Source of the DNA: Rana temporaria
Lineage: Eukaryota; Chordata; Amphibia; Anura; Ranidae
Reading direction: 5' to 3'
NCBI RefSeq assembly: GCF_905171775.1
Contig: NC_053494.1
Location: forward strand, 123,656,028-123,720,027
DNA: 64,000 nucleotides
A program made the position numbers and the translations under genes. A model generated the notes under the pieces. It had not been told where the DNA came from. It did not search any database and saw only the letters and a list, made by a program, of their open reading frames with translations. Shown piece by piece: positions 1 through 9,589 of the stretch (within the stretch, counting starts at the first letter, position 1; each line of letters opens with the position of its first letter).

Positions 1-76
1 ATGCAAAAACTGTATACAATGCATGGTATCATAGTGGGACAACAGGGCACCTGGGATATCGGAACCCCCCCACCCA

Positions 77-162
77 CCATTAGGTGGGAATCAACCACAA
101 TGCTTAAATTTTTTGAGGGGAGGGCATTATGGGGCTCATTGTGGTGGATTCCCACCTAATGG
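77..162. repeat. Short inverted repeat (26-bp arms)
   Basis: Arms at 77-102 and 137-162 are near-perfect reverse complements (left arm begins CCATTAGGTGGGAATC), with a 34-bp loop. It is probably the end or core of a small fold-back element. No target duplication was seen. Confidence 0.75.
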
Positions 163-416
163 AAAAAATTCCTTTTGGAAAATCTGATCATCTGTAGCAA
201 AATTCTGACGCATGCTCGGAAACAATTCGACGCATGCTTGGCAGCATTAAACTTAATTTTTTCGGCTCGTTGTAGTGTTGTACGTCACCGCGTTCTTGAC
301 GGACGAAAGTTCAGAGAACTTTTGTGTGACCGTACGTACAAGCTTGAGCGGAATTCCGTTGGAAAAATCATCCAAGGTTTTTCCGATGGAAAATCTGTCC
401 GTATGTATGCGGCATA
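163..416. mobile_element. Degraded MITE fragment of the GTGTGTA(C/T)GAGGC-ended type
   Basis: The segment has the internal signature GACGCATGCTCGG and ends with CCGTATGTATGCGGCATAAG, resembling the right end of the intact element at 59011-59321. The left end is missing or decayed. The reading frame across it is not a gene. The interval 417-608 holds nothing I can recognise. Confidence 0.45.
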
Positions 417-608
417 AGGTTCTTGTTCTTTGGTAATGTTTGAAAATGGATGAGGTACTATTTTATTAGCCTAGAATTGTCTTTACACTTTTTAAGTTTA
501 CATAAAATAAAGCACACCAGGAATAAACTGTAGCATCAGAGGCAGCAGCTATAGGTCTAGCTTGGGCCTTCCAAGGAAACACACAAGGATGCAAGGCATA
601 TAATGCTG

Positions 609-1085
609 TTAAAGCGGAGGTCCACCTAAAAAAAATATTAAAGCCAGCAGCTACAAATACTGCAGCTGCTGACTTTTAATAAATGGACACTTACCTGTCC
701 AGGGTGCTCGCGATGTCGGCAGCCGAAGCCAAGCAATCGCTCGGCTGTCAGGTGCCCCCGCGGCCATCCTCGGTGAGGGAATCAGGAAGTAAAGCGTTTG
801 CGGCATCACTTCCCAGTTCCCTATTGCGCATGCGCGAGATGCGCTGTGCTTCTTCACTGGTTCCCACTGTCTCCTGGGACCAGTGTGTTTCCCAGAAGAC
901 AGCGGGGGGGTGGGGGGGGAAGGGGTGTGACTCCCGCAGGAGTCTATGCCCATAAGTGGGTGCAAATACCCTTATTGTACAGGTATCTGCACCCCCCTCG
1001 CCCCTGAAAGGGGCCAAATGTGACATCGGATTAGGGAGGGTTCCAAAAAGGGGAGGTTCACTTTTTGTGTGGATCTCCGCTTTAA
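609..1085. mobile_element. MITE with TTAAAGCGGA...TCCGCTTTAA ends, copy 1
   Basis: The left end TTAAAGCGGAGGTCCAC (609-625) and right end GTGGATCTCCGCTTTAA (1069-1085) are inverted. The internal start (GCAGCTGCTGACTTTTAATAA followed by ACTTACCTGTCC) is shared with the copy at 51277-51746, so this is a dispersed family. There is no coding capacity. The interval 1086-1352 holds nothing identifiable. Confidence 0.8.
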
Positions 1086-1355
1086 GTATTAGGACACTCA
1101 ACACCATTCATTGAGACTGGAGAACACCTCTTCACAACTATCAAGGGACACCTACAAGCCTGGTTGCAATTGCAAGGTTATAAATAGGTATCTGGGCTTC
1201 GATATCATCAGAATGTAAGAACATATAAGGCAACCTTGTTACATCACACAGATTTTTGTAAACTGGTTTGTTTATTTAGTTGAGATAAACACTGTTCAGT
1301 GTCCAATATTTATCATTTAGGATTCAAGTTTTACTTGATTCACTAATTACTCTCA

Positions 1356-1836
1356 GGCCCCGTACACACGACTGGATCTTTCCGCTGAAACTGGTCCGAC
1401 GGACCAGTTTCAGGGGACAGATCCGGTCGTGTGTAGGCCCGAGCGGACAATTGTCCGGCGGATCGGACAGTTTCCAGCGGACAAAAATTTCTTAGCATGC
1501 TAACAAATCTGTCCGCTGGAAACCTGTCCGTCGGACGTGTTCGGTCGTCTGTACAGACTCACCGGACACGTCCGACTGACCGCCATCCCTCGCATGCGTC
1601 GTACTGATTCGACGCATGCGTGGAAGCTTTAAAATTTCAAGACCGCCCACGTCGCCGCGTCATCGTCGCGGCGACGGCGCGGCCACGCCCCGCGCATTGT
1701 TTACGCGTGGATTTCTGTCTGATGGTGTGTACAACCATCAGACAGAAATCCGGCAGCCGGACGCAGCAGATCTGTCCGCTGAAAACGGTCCGGCGGACCG
1801 TTTTCAGCGGACAGATCCGATGGTGTGTACGGGGCC
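1356..1836. mobile_element. Harbinger-like MITE, GGCCCCGTACACAC ends, TSD TCA
   Basis: The ends GGCCCCGTACACACGA and GGTGTGTACGGGGCC are inverted, and TCA flanks both sides (1353-1355 and 1837-1839). Several internal hairpins are built on TCCGCTGAAA and GGTCCG motifs. A 3-bp TNA target duplication with GGCC-type ends fits a PIF/Harbinger-derived MITE, but superfamily assignment is inference. Short reading frames inside it are by-products of the repeats. Confidence 0.8.
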
Positions 1837-1958
1837 TCACTGTCTGCAAAAAAATAAAACCTATTGACTGAATGATTAGTGAATTTTAGGACAATCAGAA
1901 GACAATAAGGATGATTTAGTAAAGGCAAAAAGGCAAGGAAAAATGCAATTGGCAAGGG

Positions 1959-1966
1959 AATGTACC
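1959..1966 (+). repeat. Left 8-bp target duplication AATGTACC
   Basis: It lies directly before CAGGCCCGT and is repeated exactly at 25510-25517 directly after ACGGCCCTG. Eight base pairs is the hAT target-duplication length. Confidence 0.8.
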
Positions 1967-2457
1967 CAGGCCCGTCGGAACAGGACAGGCAAAGCAAGCA
2001 ACTGCCTGGGGCTCCGAGCTGGCCAGAGGCCCCCAGCAGCCGCTTGCTATAAGTGCTGCAGTCTGTCCATGGGACGGGACCCAATGGGACCATTGGTCCC
2101 AGGCGGCAGGTTCTGAGGGGCGGCACATTGATGCCTAGAAAACACTGGTCCTGCACGATCGCTCCGCTCCACACGCCCGCCCCGCCCGCCTCTCCTCACC
2201 TCCCCTCTCCTCACCTCCCCTCACTGTGCGGATGCCCTGGCGCCGCTGCTATTACAGCAGATCACAGCTGGCCGCCCCCTCCCATCCTCTCCGCGGCTCT
2301 CCCCTTTGCTGCTGACAAGTGAAAGTCAGTTTTCAGGCTGACGGCCAACAGCGTGAAGGGGGAGGAGCTTTCTGCTGAGTGGAGACCCCATGATGAAAGA
2401 GGGATCACTGCTGACACTGAGAGAAAGTAAGTGCCAGCGCCCTAATCCCATCTCCAC
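1967..2457. other. Left unique portion of the giant hAT-like element
   Basis: This GC-rich sequence contains AGGCCCCCAGCAGCC, TCCCCTCTCCTCACC repeats and a left terminal region partly similar to the inverted right end (AAGCAA and GAGGCCCCC-like blocks). Open frames here have no recognisable domains. It grades into the tandem array at about 2458. Confidence 0.55.
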
Positions 2458-3973
2458 CTGCCTGTGTCTAACTCCCATACCATCCCTACCTGTGTCTAAC
2501 CCCCCTTCCTACCACCCCTACCTGTGTCTAACCCCCCTTCCTACCACCCCTGGCTGTGTCTAACCCCCCTTCCTACCACCCCTGCCTGTGTCTAACCCCC
2601 CTTCCTACCACCCCTGCCTGTGTCTAACCCCCCTTCCTACCACCCCTGCCTGTGTCTAACCCCCCTTCCTACCACCCCTGCCTGTGTCTAACCCCCCTTC
2701 CTACCACCCCTGCCTGTGTCTAACCCCCCTTCCTACCACCCCTGGCTGTGTCTAACCCCCTCCCTACCACCCCTGCCTGTGTCTAACCCCCCTTCCTACC
2801 ACCCCTGCCTGTGTCTAACCCCCCTTCCTACCACCCCTGCCTGTGTCTAACCCCCCTTCCTACCACCCCTGGCTGTGTCTAACCCCCTTCCTACCACCCC
2901 TGCCTGTGTCTAACCCCCCTTCCTACCACCCCTGCCTGTGTCTAACTCCCATACCCCCTCCCTACCATCCCTGCCTGTGTCCAACTCCCATACCCCCTCC
3001 CTACCACCCCTGGCTGTGTCTAACCCCCTCCCTACCACCCCTGGCTGTGTCTAACCCCCTCCCTACCACCCCTGCCTGTGTCTAACCCCCCTTCCTACCA
3101 CCCCCTGCCTGTGTCTAACCCCCCTTCCTACCACCCCTGCCTGTGTCTAACCCCCCTTCCTACCACCCCTGCCTGTGTCTAACCCCCCTTCCTACCACCC
3201 CTGCCTGTGTCTAACCCCCCTTCCTACCACCCCTGGCTGTGTCTAACCCCCTCCCTACCACCCCTGCCTGTGTCTAACCCCCCTTCCTACCACCCCTGCC
3301 TGTGTCTAACTCCCATACCCCCTCCCTACCATCCCTGCCTGTGTCCAACTCCCATACCCCCTCCCTACCACCCCTGGCTGTGTCTAACCCCCTCCCTACC
3401 ACCCCTGGCTGTGTCTAACCCCCTCCCTACCACCCCTGGCTGTGTCTAACCCCCTCCCTACCACCCCTGCCTGTGTCTAACCCCCCTTCCTACCACCCCT
3501 GCCTGTGTCTAACTCCCATACCCCCTCCCTACCATCCCTGCTTGTTTTCAACTCCTATACCCCCTCCCTACCACCCCTGGCTGTGTCTAACCCCCTCCCT
3601 ACCACCCCTGGCTGTGTCTAACCCCCTCCCTACCACCCCTGGCTGTGTCTAACCCCCTCCCTACCACCCCTGCCTGTGTCTAACCCCCCTTCCTACCACC
3701 CCTGCCTGTGTCCAACTCCCATACCCCCTCCCTACCACCCCTGGCTGTGTCTAACCCCCTCCCTACCACCCCTGGCTGTGTCTAACCCCCTCCCTACCAC
3801 CCCTGGCTGTGTTTAACCACCTTCCTACCACCCCTGCCTGTGTCTAACCCCCCTTCCTACCACCCCTGCCTGTGTCTAACCCCCCTTCTTACCACCCCTG
3901 GCTGTGTCTAACCCCCTCCCTACCACAACTGCCTGTGTCTAACCCCCCTTCCTACCACCCCTGCCTGTGTCTA
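2458..3973 (+). repeat. C-rich minisatellite array, left part
   Basis: It is a head-to-tail array with core CTGTGTCTAACCCCC. Three unit types mix: a 32-bp type with TAACCCCCCTTCC, a 31-bp type with GGCTGTGTCTAACCCCCTCC and a 39-bp type with TGTCCAACTCCCATACCCCC. The first units (TCTCCACCTGCC, ATACCATCCCTACC) are more divergent, as expected at an array edge. It is interrupted at 3973 by the Gypsy element and resumes at 7752 (GTCTA is duplicated). Repetitive Ser/Pro-rich frames through it are translation artefacts. Confidence 0.97.
3969..3973 (+). repeat. 5-bp target duplication GTCTA (left)
   Basis: GTCTA ends the array just before the LTR start TGTAATG. The same GTCTA follows the 3' LTR at 7752-7756. 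Five base pairs is the usual Ty3/Gypsy length. Confidence 0.93.
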
Positions 3974-4077
3974 TGTAATGTCCTGAGATGCATGTTGCAG
4001 TGTACAGGCTGTACTGAATAAACATCCATTGTTCCAGCCCAGAGTCTTGTGTCCCTCACAACACAGAGGATATAACA
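3974..4077 (+). repeat. 5' LTR (104 bp)
   Basis: It begins TGTAATGTCC and ends GGATATAACA (TG...CA). An AATAAA signal is at 4017-4022. It matches 7648-7751 base for base as far as I can read. Confidence 0.95.
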
Positions 4078-4078
4078 G

Positions 4079-4096
4079 TGGCGACGAGAATGGGAT
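4079..4096 (+). promoter_or_regulatory. Primer binding site, tRNA-Ser(GCT) type
   Basis: TGGCGACGAGAATGGGAT lies one base after the LTR. It is complementary to the 3' end of vertebrate tRNA-Ser(GCT), including CCA, apart from one base (recalled tRNA sequence). Confidence 0.75.
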
Positions 4097-4183
4097 TTAC
4101 AAAGTGTCTATCAGTCTGAGAGAGAGACAAAGACATTGTGGATTGTCACCTGGATAAAAGCAATCACAGATCCCAGCAGGAAA

Positions 4184-4960
4184 ATGTCATTAATCGGGAC
4201 ATTAAGTGAGTTTGATGGAGAACAGACATCCTGGATTTCCTGGGTTGAGAGACTGGAACAGTATTTCAGTGCAAATGACATCCCAGACAACAGGCAAGTA
4301 GCAGTGTTTCTGACAGTGGTTGGGGCCAAGACATATGACACTCTGAGGGATCTGCTTTCCCCTGTAAAACCAGCAGCTAAGACATTGGCAGAGCTGCTGA
4401 CACTGCTAGAGGATCACTTCCAGCCTAAACCATTAGAGATTGCAGAAAGATTTCGCTTCTATCAGAGGCAGCAACAGACAGGTGAAGAGATTAAAGTTTA
4501 TGTGCTCGCCCTTCGCAAACTAGCCTCTACCTGTTCTTTTGGGGACTACCTACCTACTGCACTGAGAGATAAGTTTGTCATGGGACTGAATTGTGAGTCC
4601 ACCCAAAAGAGACTGTTAACAGAGAAAGACCTTACCCTTATAAAGGCAATTGAGATAGCTTCAGTGATGGAAATGGCTGTGAAAGATACAGAGGAATTGA
4701 ACCCCCAGAGCAGAAGGGAAGAGGTGAAGCAGGAAGTTTTCAGGACAGCAGTCAAGCCAACTGCTGCAAACTGGAAATACAGACCCCCACCAAGCCGGGA
4801 GTCAGCTTGCTACCGTTGTGGCAATACAGACCATGACCACAAAGTCTGCCGGTTTAAGGATCAGACCTGTCATAATTGCGGTAGGACCGGCCATCTGAAA
4901 CGAGTTTGCCGTAGCAATCATCATCTGAGTCAGAGGATGAGCAAGTGCTCCACAGGTTAG
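4184..4960 (+). CDS. Gag-like protein of the Mag-type retrotransposon
   Basis: This is the structural protein that would package the element's RNA. I chose the ATG at 4184 because it opens the family-like start MSLIGTLSEFDGEQ; an in-frame ATG at 4136 would add 16 residues. The product is 258 residues. The first 180 or so match the retrotransposon Gag fold in character (WVERLEQYFSANDI, then PVKPAAKTLAELLTLLEDHF, then LRKLAS.CSFGDYL). Two CCHC zinc knuckles follow at about residues 209-222 (CYRCGNTDHDHKVC) and 229-242 (CHNCGRTGHLKRVC), each C-x2-C-x4-H-x4-C. The frame is open throughout. The protease remnant follows in the -1 frame, as is common for retroelements. Assignment is secure at family level; activity is unknown. 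Confidence 0.92.
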   Translation: MSLIGTLSEFDGEQTSWISWVERLEQYFSANDIPDNRQVAVFLTVVGAKTYDTLRDLLSPVKPAAKTLAELLTLLEDHFQPKPLEIAERFRFYQRQQQTGEEIKVYVLALRKLASTCSFGDYLPTALRDKFVMGLNCESTQKRLLTEKDLTLIKAIEIASVMEMAVKDTEELNPQSRREEVKQEVFRTAVKPTAANWKYRPPPSRESACYRCGNTDHDHKVCRFKDQTCHNCGRTGHLKRVCRSNHHLSQRMSKCSTG

Positions 4961-4992
4961 ACATACATCATATGCATTCAGCACCCTCCGCA

Positions 4993-5310
4993 ATGACTGT
5001 AGATGTAACCATTGAGGGAAAAAAACTCAGGATGGATGTAGACACAGGAGCAGCAGTTTCAGTTATCACCCAGAAACAATGGAGACAACTTCAGACCTGA
5101 AAAACTGTCCGCCCAACACCAATCAAACTGCAGACATACTCAAAGCAGATACTCCACCCACTGGGTTACGCAAAAGTAAAGGTATTGTACAAGGGACAGA
5201 CAAAGAGACTGCCATTATATATCCTAGAAAATGGGGGACCCCCTCTCTTTGGGAGAGACTGGATTGCTCACTTTGGTATGCCAGACATCGCCATAAGTCC
5301 CTGTAACACC
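4993..5310 (+). pseudogene. Retroviral-type aspartic protease remnant with in-frame stop
   Basis: In the -1 frame relative to gag, the region reads VDTGAAVSVITQKQW, with the catalytic DTG of retropepsins, and further on LQTYSKQILHPLGYAKV and GPPLFGRDWIAHF, typical of the Gypsy protease-to-RT linker. A TGA at 5098-5100 interrupts the same frame, and the frame runs into the foreign insert at about 5330. The expected reverse transcriptase that should follow GRDW is absent. It is therefore broken twice: one nonsense codon and a loss of everything downstream. Confidence 0.85.
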
Positions 5311-5329
5311 GTTACAATTCCATTAGGAG

Positions 5330-6023
5330 ATAACGCGGGTGACGTCAACGTAGCTCCTCCCCCTCGTACGCGTTACGTCCCAAAGTGGGCGGGACTTCAT
5401 CAGCGTGGGGCGTCCCGCCCACTTTGGGACGTAACGCGTACGAGGGGGAGGAGCTACGTTGACGTCACCCGCGTTTGCCTCACAGAGACCCAACAAGCTG
5501 TTTACACTGATCCGGACGTTCGTTCCGGTAACTGCTGTTATACCTGCACTCGGTCTATGAGTGCAGGTCCATGTGAGTGTTTTATCTTATGCTTTTAAAA
5601 TTACATTAAACGTTTTAAGCAGTTAGCACTTAGAATTGTCCTTCTTACTCCTTTTCGGTCCATGTTATTGCTGTATGGGAGAGTGTTGCCTTGCTTATTG
5701 CCCGCTGGTGCCATCTGGTGGATTCTTTGGAAATTGAACCTGTGTAGAGCTGATTACCAATCTTTGGAGATTTTGCTTCTTGCCTTTTGACCTAGCCACA
5801 GGTCGAATTATTGAGGTGAGAGGCCACCCTTTTCTCTTGGTGGAGGTTAACCCTTTCCTGTGGGTCACGGATCCGTTGAAGATTTTTTTGCACCTTTGAT
5901 CACTATTGATTTTTTGGAGCACTTTTATCACTTTGCACTTTATGGACTTTACCAAATTGATTTATTGATTTATTATTGTATTTATTGTATTATTTGCGCT
6001 GCACTATTTTTCTACATATACAC
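5330..6023. mobile_element. Hairpin-bearing insert replacing RT/RNase H
   Basis: It starts with arms 5332-5395 and 5412-5475 that are perfect 64-bp reverse complements around a 16-bp loop. Non-coding sequence follows, ending in an AT-rich tail with TTTGCGCTGCACTATTTTTC. AGGAG occurs just outside both ends (5325-5329 and 6024-6028), a possible 5-bp target duplication. The tail resembles ranid-style repeat ends seen at 27030 and 27180 (TAGCGCACTATTTTTTG, TTTAGCGCAGATTTTTTT). The family is unidentified. Frames through the hairpin are not genes. Confidence 0.75.
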
Positions 6024-6052
6024 AGGAGTATGAACCTTATTTCCGTAGGCGT

Positions 6053-7354
6053 ATGGAGTTAACTGTGGCTGGCAACTGTGTTTTATGGGGAGACCGAGTG
6101 ATCATTCCACAGACCCTCCGGAGACACATTCTGGACTTGCTACATACTGGTCATCCCGGGAGCACACGTATGAAACAAAAGGCCAGAGGCTATGTGTGGT
6201 GGCCAAACCTAGACTCAGATATCACAACATATGTGAATGCTTGTGCTGGATGTGCACAAACGGCAAGAGACCCTCCTCGAGGGTGCCTCCAGCCCTGGAC
6301 TTGGCCCACGGTTCCTTGGTTTCGCCTACACTTGGACTTTGCAGGCCCGATCAGAGGACACACCTTCTTGATCATAGTGGACGCCCATTCAAAGTGGCCT
6401 GAGGTCATTCCTGTTACTCAGCCAACGACTAAGGCAACGGTTTCCATACTGTTACATCTCGCTGCTACGTTTGGATACCCCAGAGAAATCGTCACAGACA
6501 ACGGTGCACAATTCACCAGTCAGGAGTTTCAGCGTTTCCTAGCTGCCCACAACATCAAGCACAAGTTGACCGCACCTTACCACCCGGCTACAAATGGTCA
6601 AGCAGAGCGGTTTGTGCAGACTTTTAAACGCTATTTCAAAGCTACAGTGGCTGCAAGTAAACAACAGTCCCTGTCACCCCAGCAGCTGGACTCCTTCCTT
6701 TCTGCTTACAGAAACACACCACATGCAACCACTGGGAAAACTCCAGCAGAACTCCTTCTGGGGCGGCAGCCATGGACTGTTTTGGATATGCTCCGCCCTC
6801 AAACAGTCCAGGAACATGTACTACAGTCCCAAGACAAGATGGTCCAACACAATGAGCTCCCCCGATTCACAGCCCAACAAAAGGTATGGGCCCGATCTTA
6901 TGGGGCTTCCAACACCCGTTGGCTTCCTGCTGTCATTGCAGAGACCTTGGGACCCAAGATGTACAAGGTACGCCTGGAAGATGGTTCCATTTGCAGACGT
7001 CATGCGGACCAACTGCGTCCTCGTTCTCAACTGCCCGAATCCCTGATGCCGGCTGAACCATCAGTGTCTCAAAGATCTGCTCCCAGCGAATCAGGATGCA
7101 CAGAGACTGATGATTGTGGGGACTCTGAACTTTTGAACTCATCTCCAACAGAGCCCTCCAGCTCTGGTCCGGAGGTCTGTTTACCCTCTGAGCTGGGGGA
7201 TCCCTTCTTGGCCCCGCCGGTACCCATTCCGGCCAGCCCTGTTTCCTCCGGTCCAGAATCGCTGGATGCCCGGCCTCAACGACACTGTCGCCCTCCTGAT
7301 CGGTTTCAGTTGCAAGAGCGGTTACGAGACTTTCGACGGGGCCGACGGAAGTGA
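6053..7354 (+). CDS. Ty3/Gypsy (Mag-type) integrase
   Basis: The 433-residue open frame encodes an integrase that would insert element DNA into the host genome. An N-terminal zinc-binding region is visible (LLHTGHPG near residue 31, and C64-x2-C67 in VNACAGCAQ). The catalytic core has D95 (LHLDFAG), D149 (IVTDNGAQF) and E185 (GQAERFVQTF), giving the D,D35E spacing. A C-terminal GPY-like module (TLGPKMYKVRLEDG, RRHADQLRPR) is followed by a Ser/Pro-rich tail. In an intact element this would be the C-terminal part of a Pol polyprotein; here the frame starts just downstream of the foreign insert, and the ATG at 6053 is a convention, with homology beginning slightly upstream at about 6026. No internal stops are present, so this part is well preserved. 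Confidence 0.93.
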   Translation: MELTVAGNCVLWGDRVIIPQTLRRHILDLLHTGHPGSTRMKQKARGYVWWPNLDSDITTYVNACAGCAQTARDPPRGCLQPWTWPTVPWFRLHLDFAGPIRGHTFLIIVDAHSKWPEVIPVTQPTTKATVSILLHLAATFGYPREIVTDNGAQFTSQEFQRFLAAHNIKHKLTAPYHPATNGQAERFVQTFKRYFKATVAASKQQSLSPQQLDSFLSAYRNTPHATTGKTPAELLLGRQPWTVLDMLRPQTVQEHVLQSQDKMVQHNELPRFTAQQKVWARSYGASNTRWLPAVIAETLGPKMYKVRLEDGSICRRHADQLRPRSQLPESLMPAEPSVSQRSAPSESGCTETDDCGDSELLNSSPTEPSSSGPEVCLPSELGDPFLAPPVPIPASPVSSGPESLDARPQRHCRPPDRFQLQERLRDFRRGRRK

Positions 7355-7647
7355 TCCGATGACATATTAACCCTGCAACGGTTCCTGGAAGCTTGAAGTC
7401 CCATAATTCTCCTGTGTTTGGAGGACTGTTATTGGACAGCTATCAGTAAATGTTTTGTGCCTGTTATTGTTTTGTTGTGTTTTTTTTTGTTTTTGTTTTT
7501 GTTTTTTTTTAGGGATGGATGGAAGGTGTTATACCTGAAGGGTTTCACATGTACTGGCACTTTAAGGCTGGCTCCACCCAGCAGTGATGACAAGGGTCAA
7601 GGGGTATAGTAGCCATCTTAGAGAGACCACATGGAAGAAGAGAGATA
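7355..7647 (+). other. Gypsy 3' untranslated region with polypurine tract
   Basis: After the integrase stop there is a T-rich stretch (7470-7511). A polypurine tract GGAAGAAGAGAGA at 7633-7645 lies just before the 3' LTR, where plus-strand priming occurs in this class. There is no gene. Confidence 0.85.
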
Positions 7648-7751
7648 TGTAATGTCCTGAGATGCATGTTGCAGTGTACAGGCTGTACTGAATAAACATC
7701 CATTGTTCCAGCCCAGAGTCTTGTGTCCCTCACAACACAGAGGATATAACA
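7648..7751 (+). repeat. 3' LTR (104 bp)
   Basis: The sequence is the same as 3974-4077. It is followed by GTCTA (7752-7756), the right target duplication, where the minisatellite resumes in phase. Confidence 0.95.
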
Positions 7752-9589
7752 GTCTAACCCCCCTTCCTACCACCCCTGCCTGTGTCTAACCCCCCTTCCT
7801 ACCACCCCTGCCTGTGTCTAACCCCCCTTCCTACCACCCCTGCCTGTGTCTAACCCCCCTTCCTACCACCCCTGGCTGTGTCTAACCCCCTTCCTACCAC
7901 CCCTGCCTGTGTCTAACCCCCCTTCCTACCACCCCTGGCTGTGTCTAACCCCCTCCCTACCACCCCTGCCTGTGTCTAACCCCCCTTCCTACCACCCCTG
8001 CCTGTGTCTAACCCCCTTACTACCACCCCTGCCTGTGTCTAACCCCCTTCCTACCACCCCTGGCTGTGTCTAACACCCTCCCTACCACCCCTGCCTGTGT
8101 CTAACTCCCCTTCCTACGACCCCTGCCTGTGTCTAACTCCCATACCCCCTCCCTACCATCCCTGCCTGTGTCCAACTCCCATACCCCCTCCCTACCACCC
8201 CTGGCTGTGTCTAACCCCCTCTCTACCACCCCTGGCTGTGTCTAACCCCCTCCCTACCACCCCTGGCTGTCTAACCCCCTCCCTACCACCCCTGCCTGTG
8301 TCTAACCCCCCTTCCTACCACCCCTGCCTGTGTCTAACCCCCCTTCCTACCACCCCTGCCTGTGTCTAACCCCCTTCCTACCACCCCTGGCTGTGTCTAA
8401 CCCCCTCCCTACCACCCCTGCCTGTGTCTAACCCCCCTTCCTACCACCCCTGCCTGTGTCTAACTCCCATACCCCCTCCCTACCATCCCTGGCTGTGTCT
8501 AACCCCCTCCCTACCACCCCTGCCTGTGTCTAACCCCCTTCCTACCACCCCTGGCTGTGTCTAACCCCCTCCCTACCACCCCTGTCTGTGTCTAACCCCC
8601 CTTCCTACCACCCCTGCCTGTGTCTAACCCCCCTTCCTACCACCCCTGCCTGTGTCCAACCCCCCTTCCTACCACCCCTGGCTGTGTCTAACCCCCTCCC
8701 TAACACCCCTGCCTGTGTCTAACCCCCCTTCCTACCACCCCTGGCTGTGTCTAACCCCCTTCCTACCACCCCTGCCTGTGTCTAACTCCCCTTCCTACCA
8801 CCCCTGGCTGTGTCTAACCCCCTCCCTACCACCCCTGCCTGTGTCTAACCCCCCTTCCTACCACCCCTGCCTGTGTCTAACCCCCCTTCCTACCACCCCT
8901 GCCTGTGTCTAACCCCCCTTCCTACCACCCCTGGCTGTGTCTAACCCCCCTTCCTACCACCCCTGCCTGTGTCTAACTCCCATACCCCCTCCCTACCACC
9001 CCTGGCTGTGTCTAACCCCCTCCCTACCACCCCTGCCTGTGTCTAACCCCCCTTCCTACCACCCCTGCCTGTGTCTAACTCCCATACCCCCTCCCTACCA
9101 TCCCTGCCTGTGTCCAACTCCCATACCCCCTCCCTACCACCCCTGGCTGTGTCTAACCCCCTCCCTACCACCCCTGGCTGTGTCTAACCCCCTCCCTACC
9201 ACCCCTGGCTGTGTCTAACCCCCTCCCTACCACCCCTGCCTGTGTCTAACCCCCCTTCCTACCACCCCTGCCTGTGTCTAACTCCCATACCCCCTCCCTA
9301 CCATCCCTGCCTGTGTCCAACTCCCATACCCCCTCCCTACCACCCCTGGCTGTGTCTAACCCCCTCCCTACCACCCCTGGCTGTGTCTAATCCCCTCCCT
9401 ACCACCCCTGGCTGTGTCTAACCCCCTCCCTACCACCCCTGCCTGTGTCTAACCCCCCTTCCTACCACCCCTGCCTGTGTCCAACTCCCATACCCCCTCC
9501 CTACCACCCCTGGCTGTGTCTAACCCCCTCCCTACCACCCCTGGCTGTGTCTAACCCCCTCCCTACCACCCCTGGCTGTGTTTAACCCC

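Larger units (their letters stand above)
3974..7751 (+). mobile_element. Mag-lineage Ty3/Gypsy LTR retrotransposon lacking RT/RNase H
   Basis: Order: 104-bp LTR, tRNA-Ser-type primer site, gag, protease remnant, foreign 690-bp insert, integrase, purine tract, 104-bp LTR. By eye the two LTRs are identical, suggesting recent insertion. Very short LTRs, a serine-tRNA primer site and Gag with two CCHC knuckles fit the Mag lineage, whose type element in silkworm also has LTRs under 100 bp (family knowledge). The reverse transcriptase and RNase H region is missing, so it would need enzymes from another copy. The GTCTA target duplication proves insertion into a pre-existing array. Confidence 0.95.

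Noticed and set aside
748..1107. A 119-codon minus-strand gene
   Set aside because: It lies within the 609-1085 MITE, shadows other frames and has no domain.
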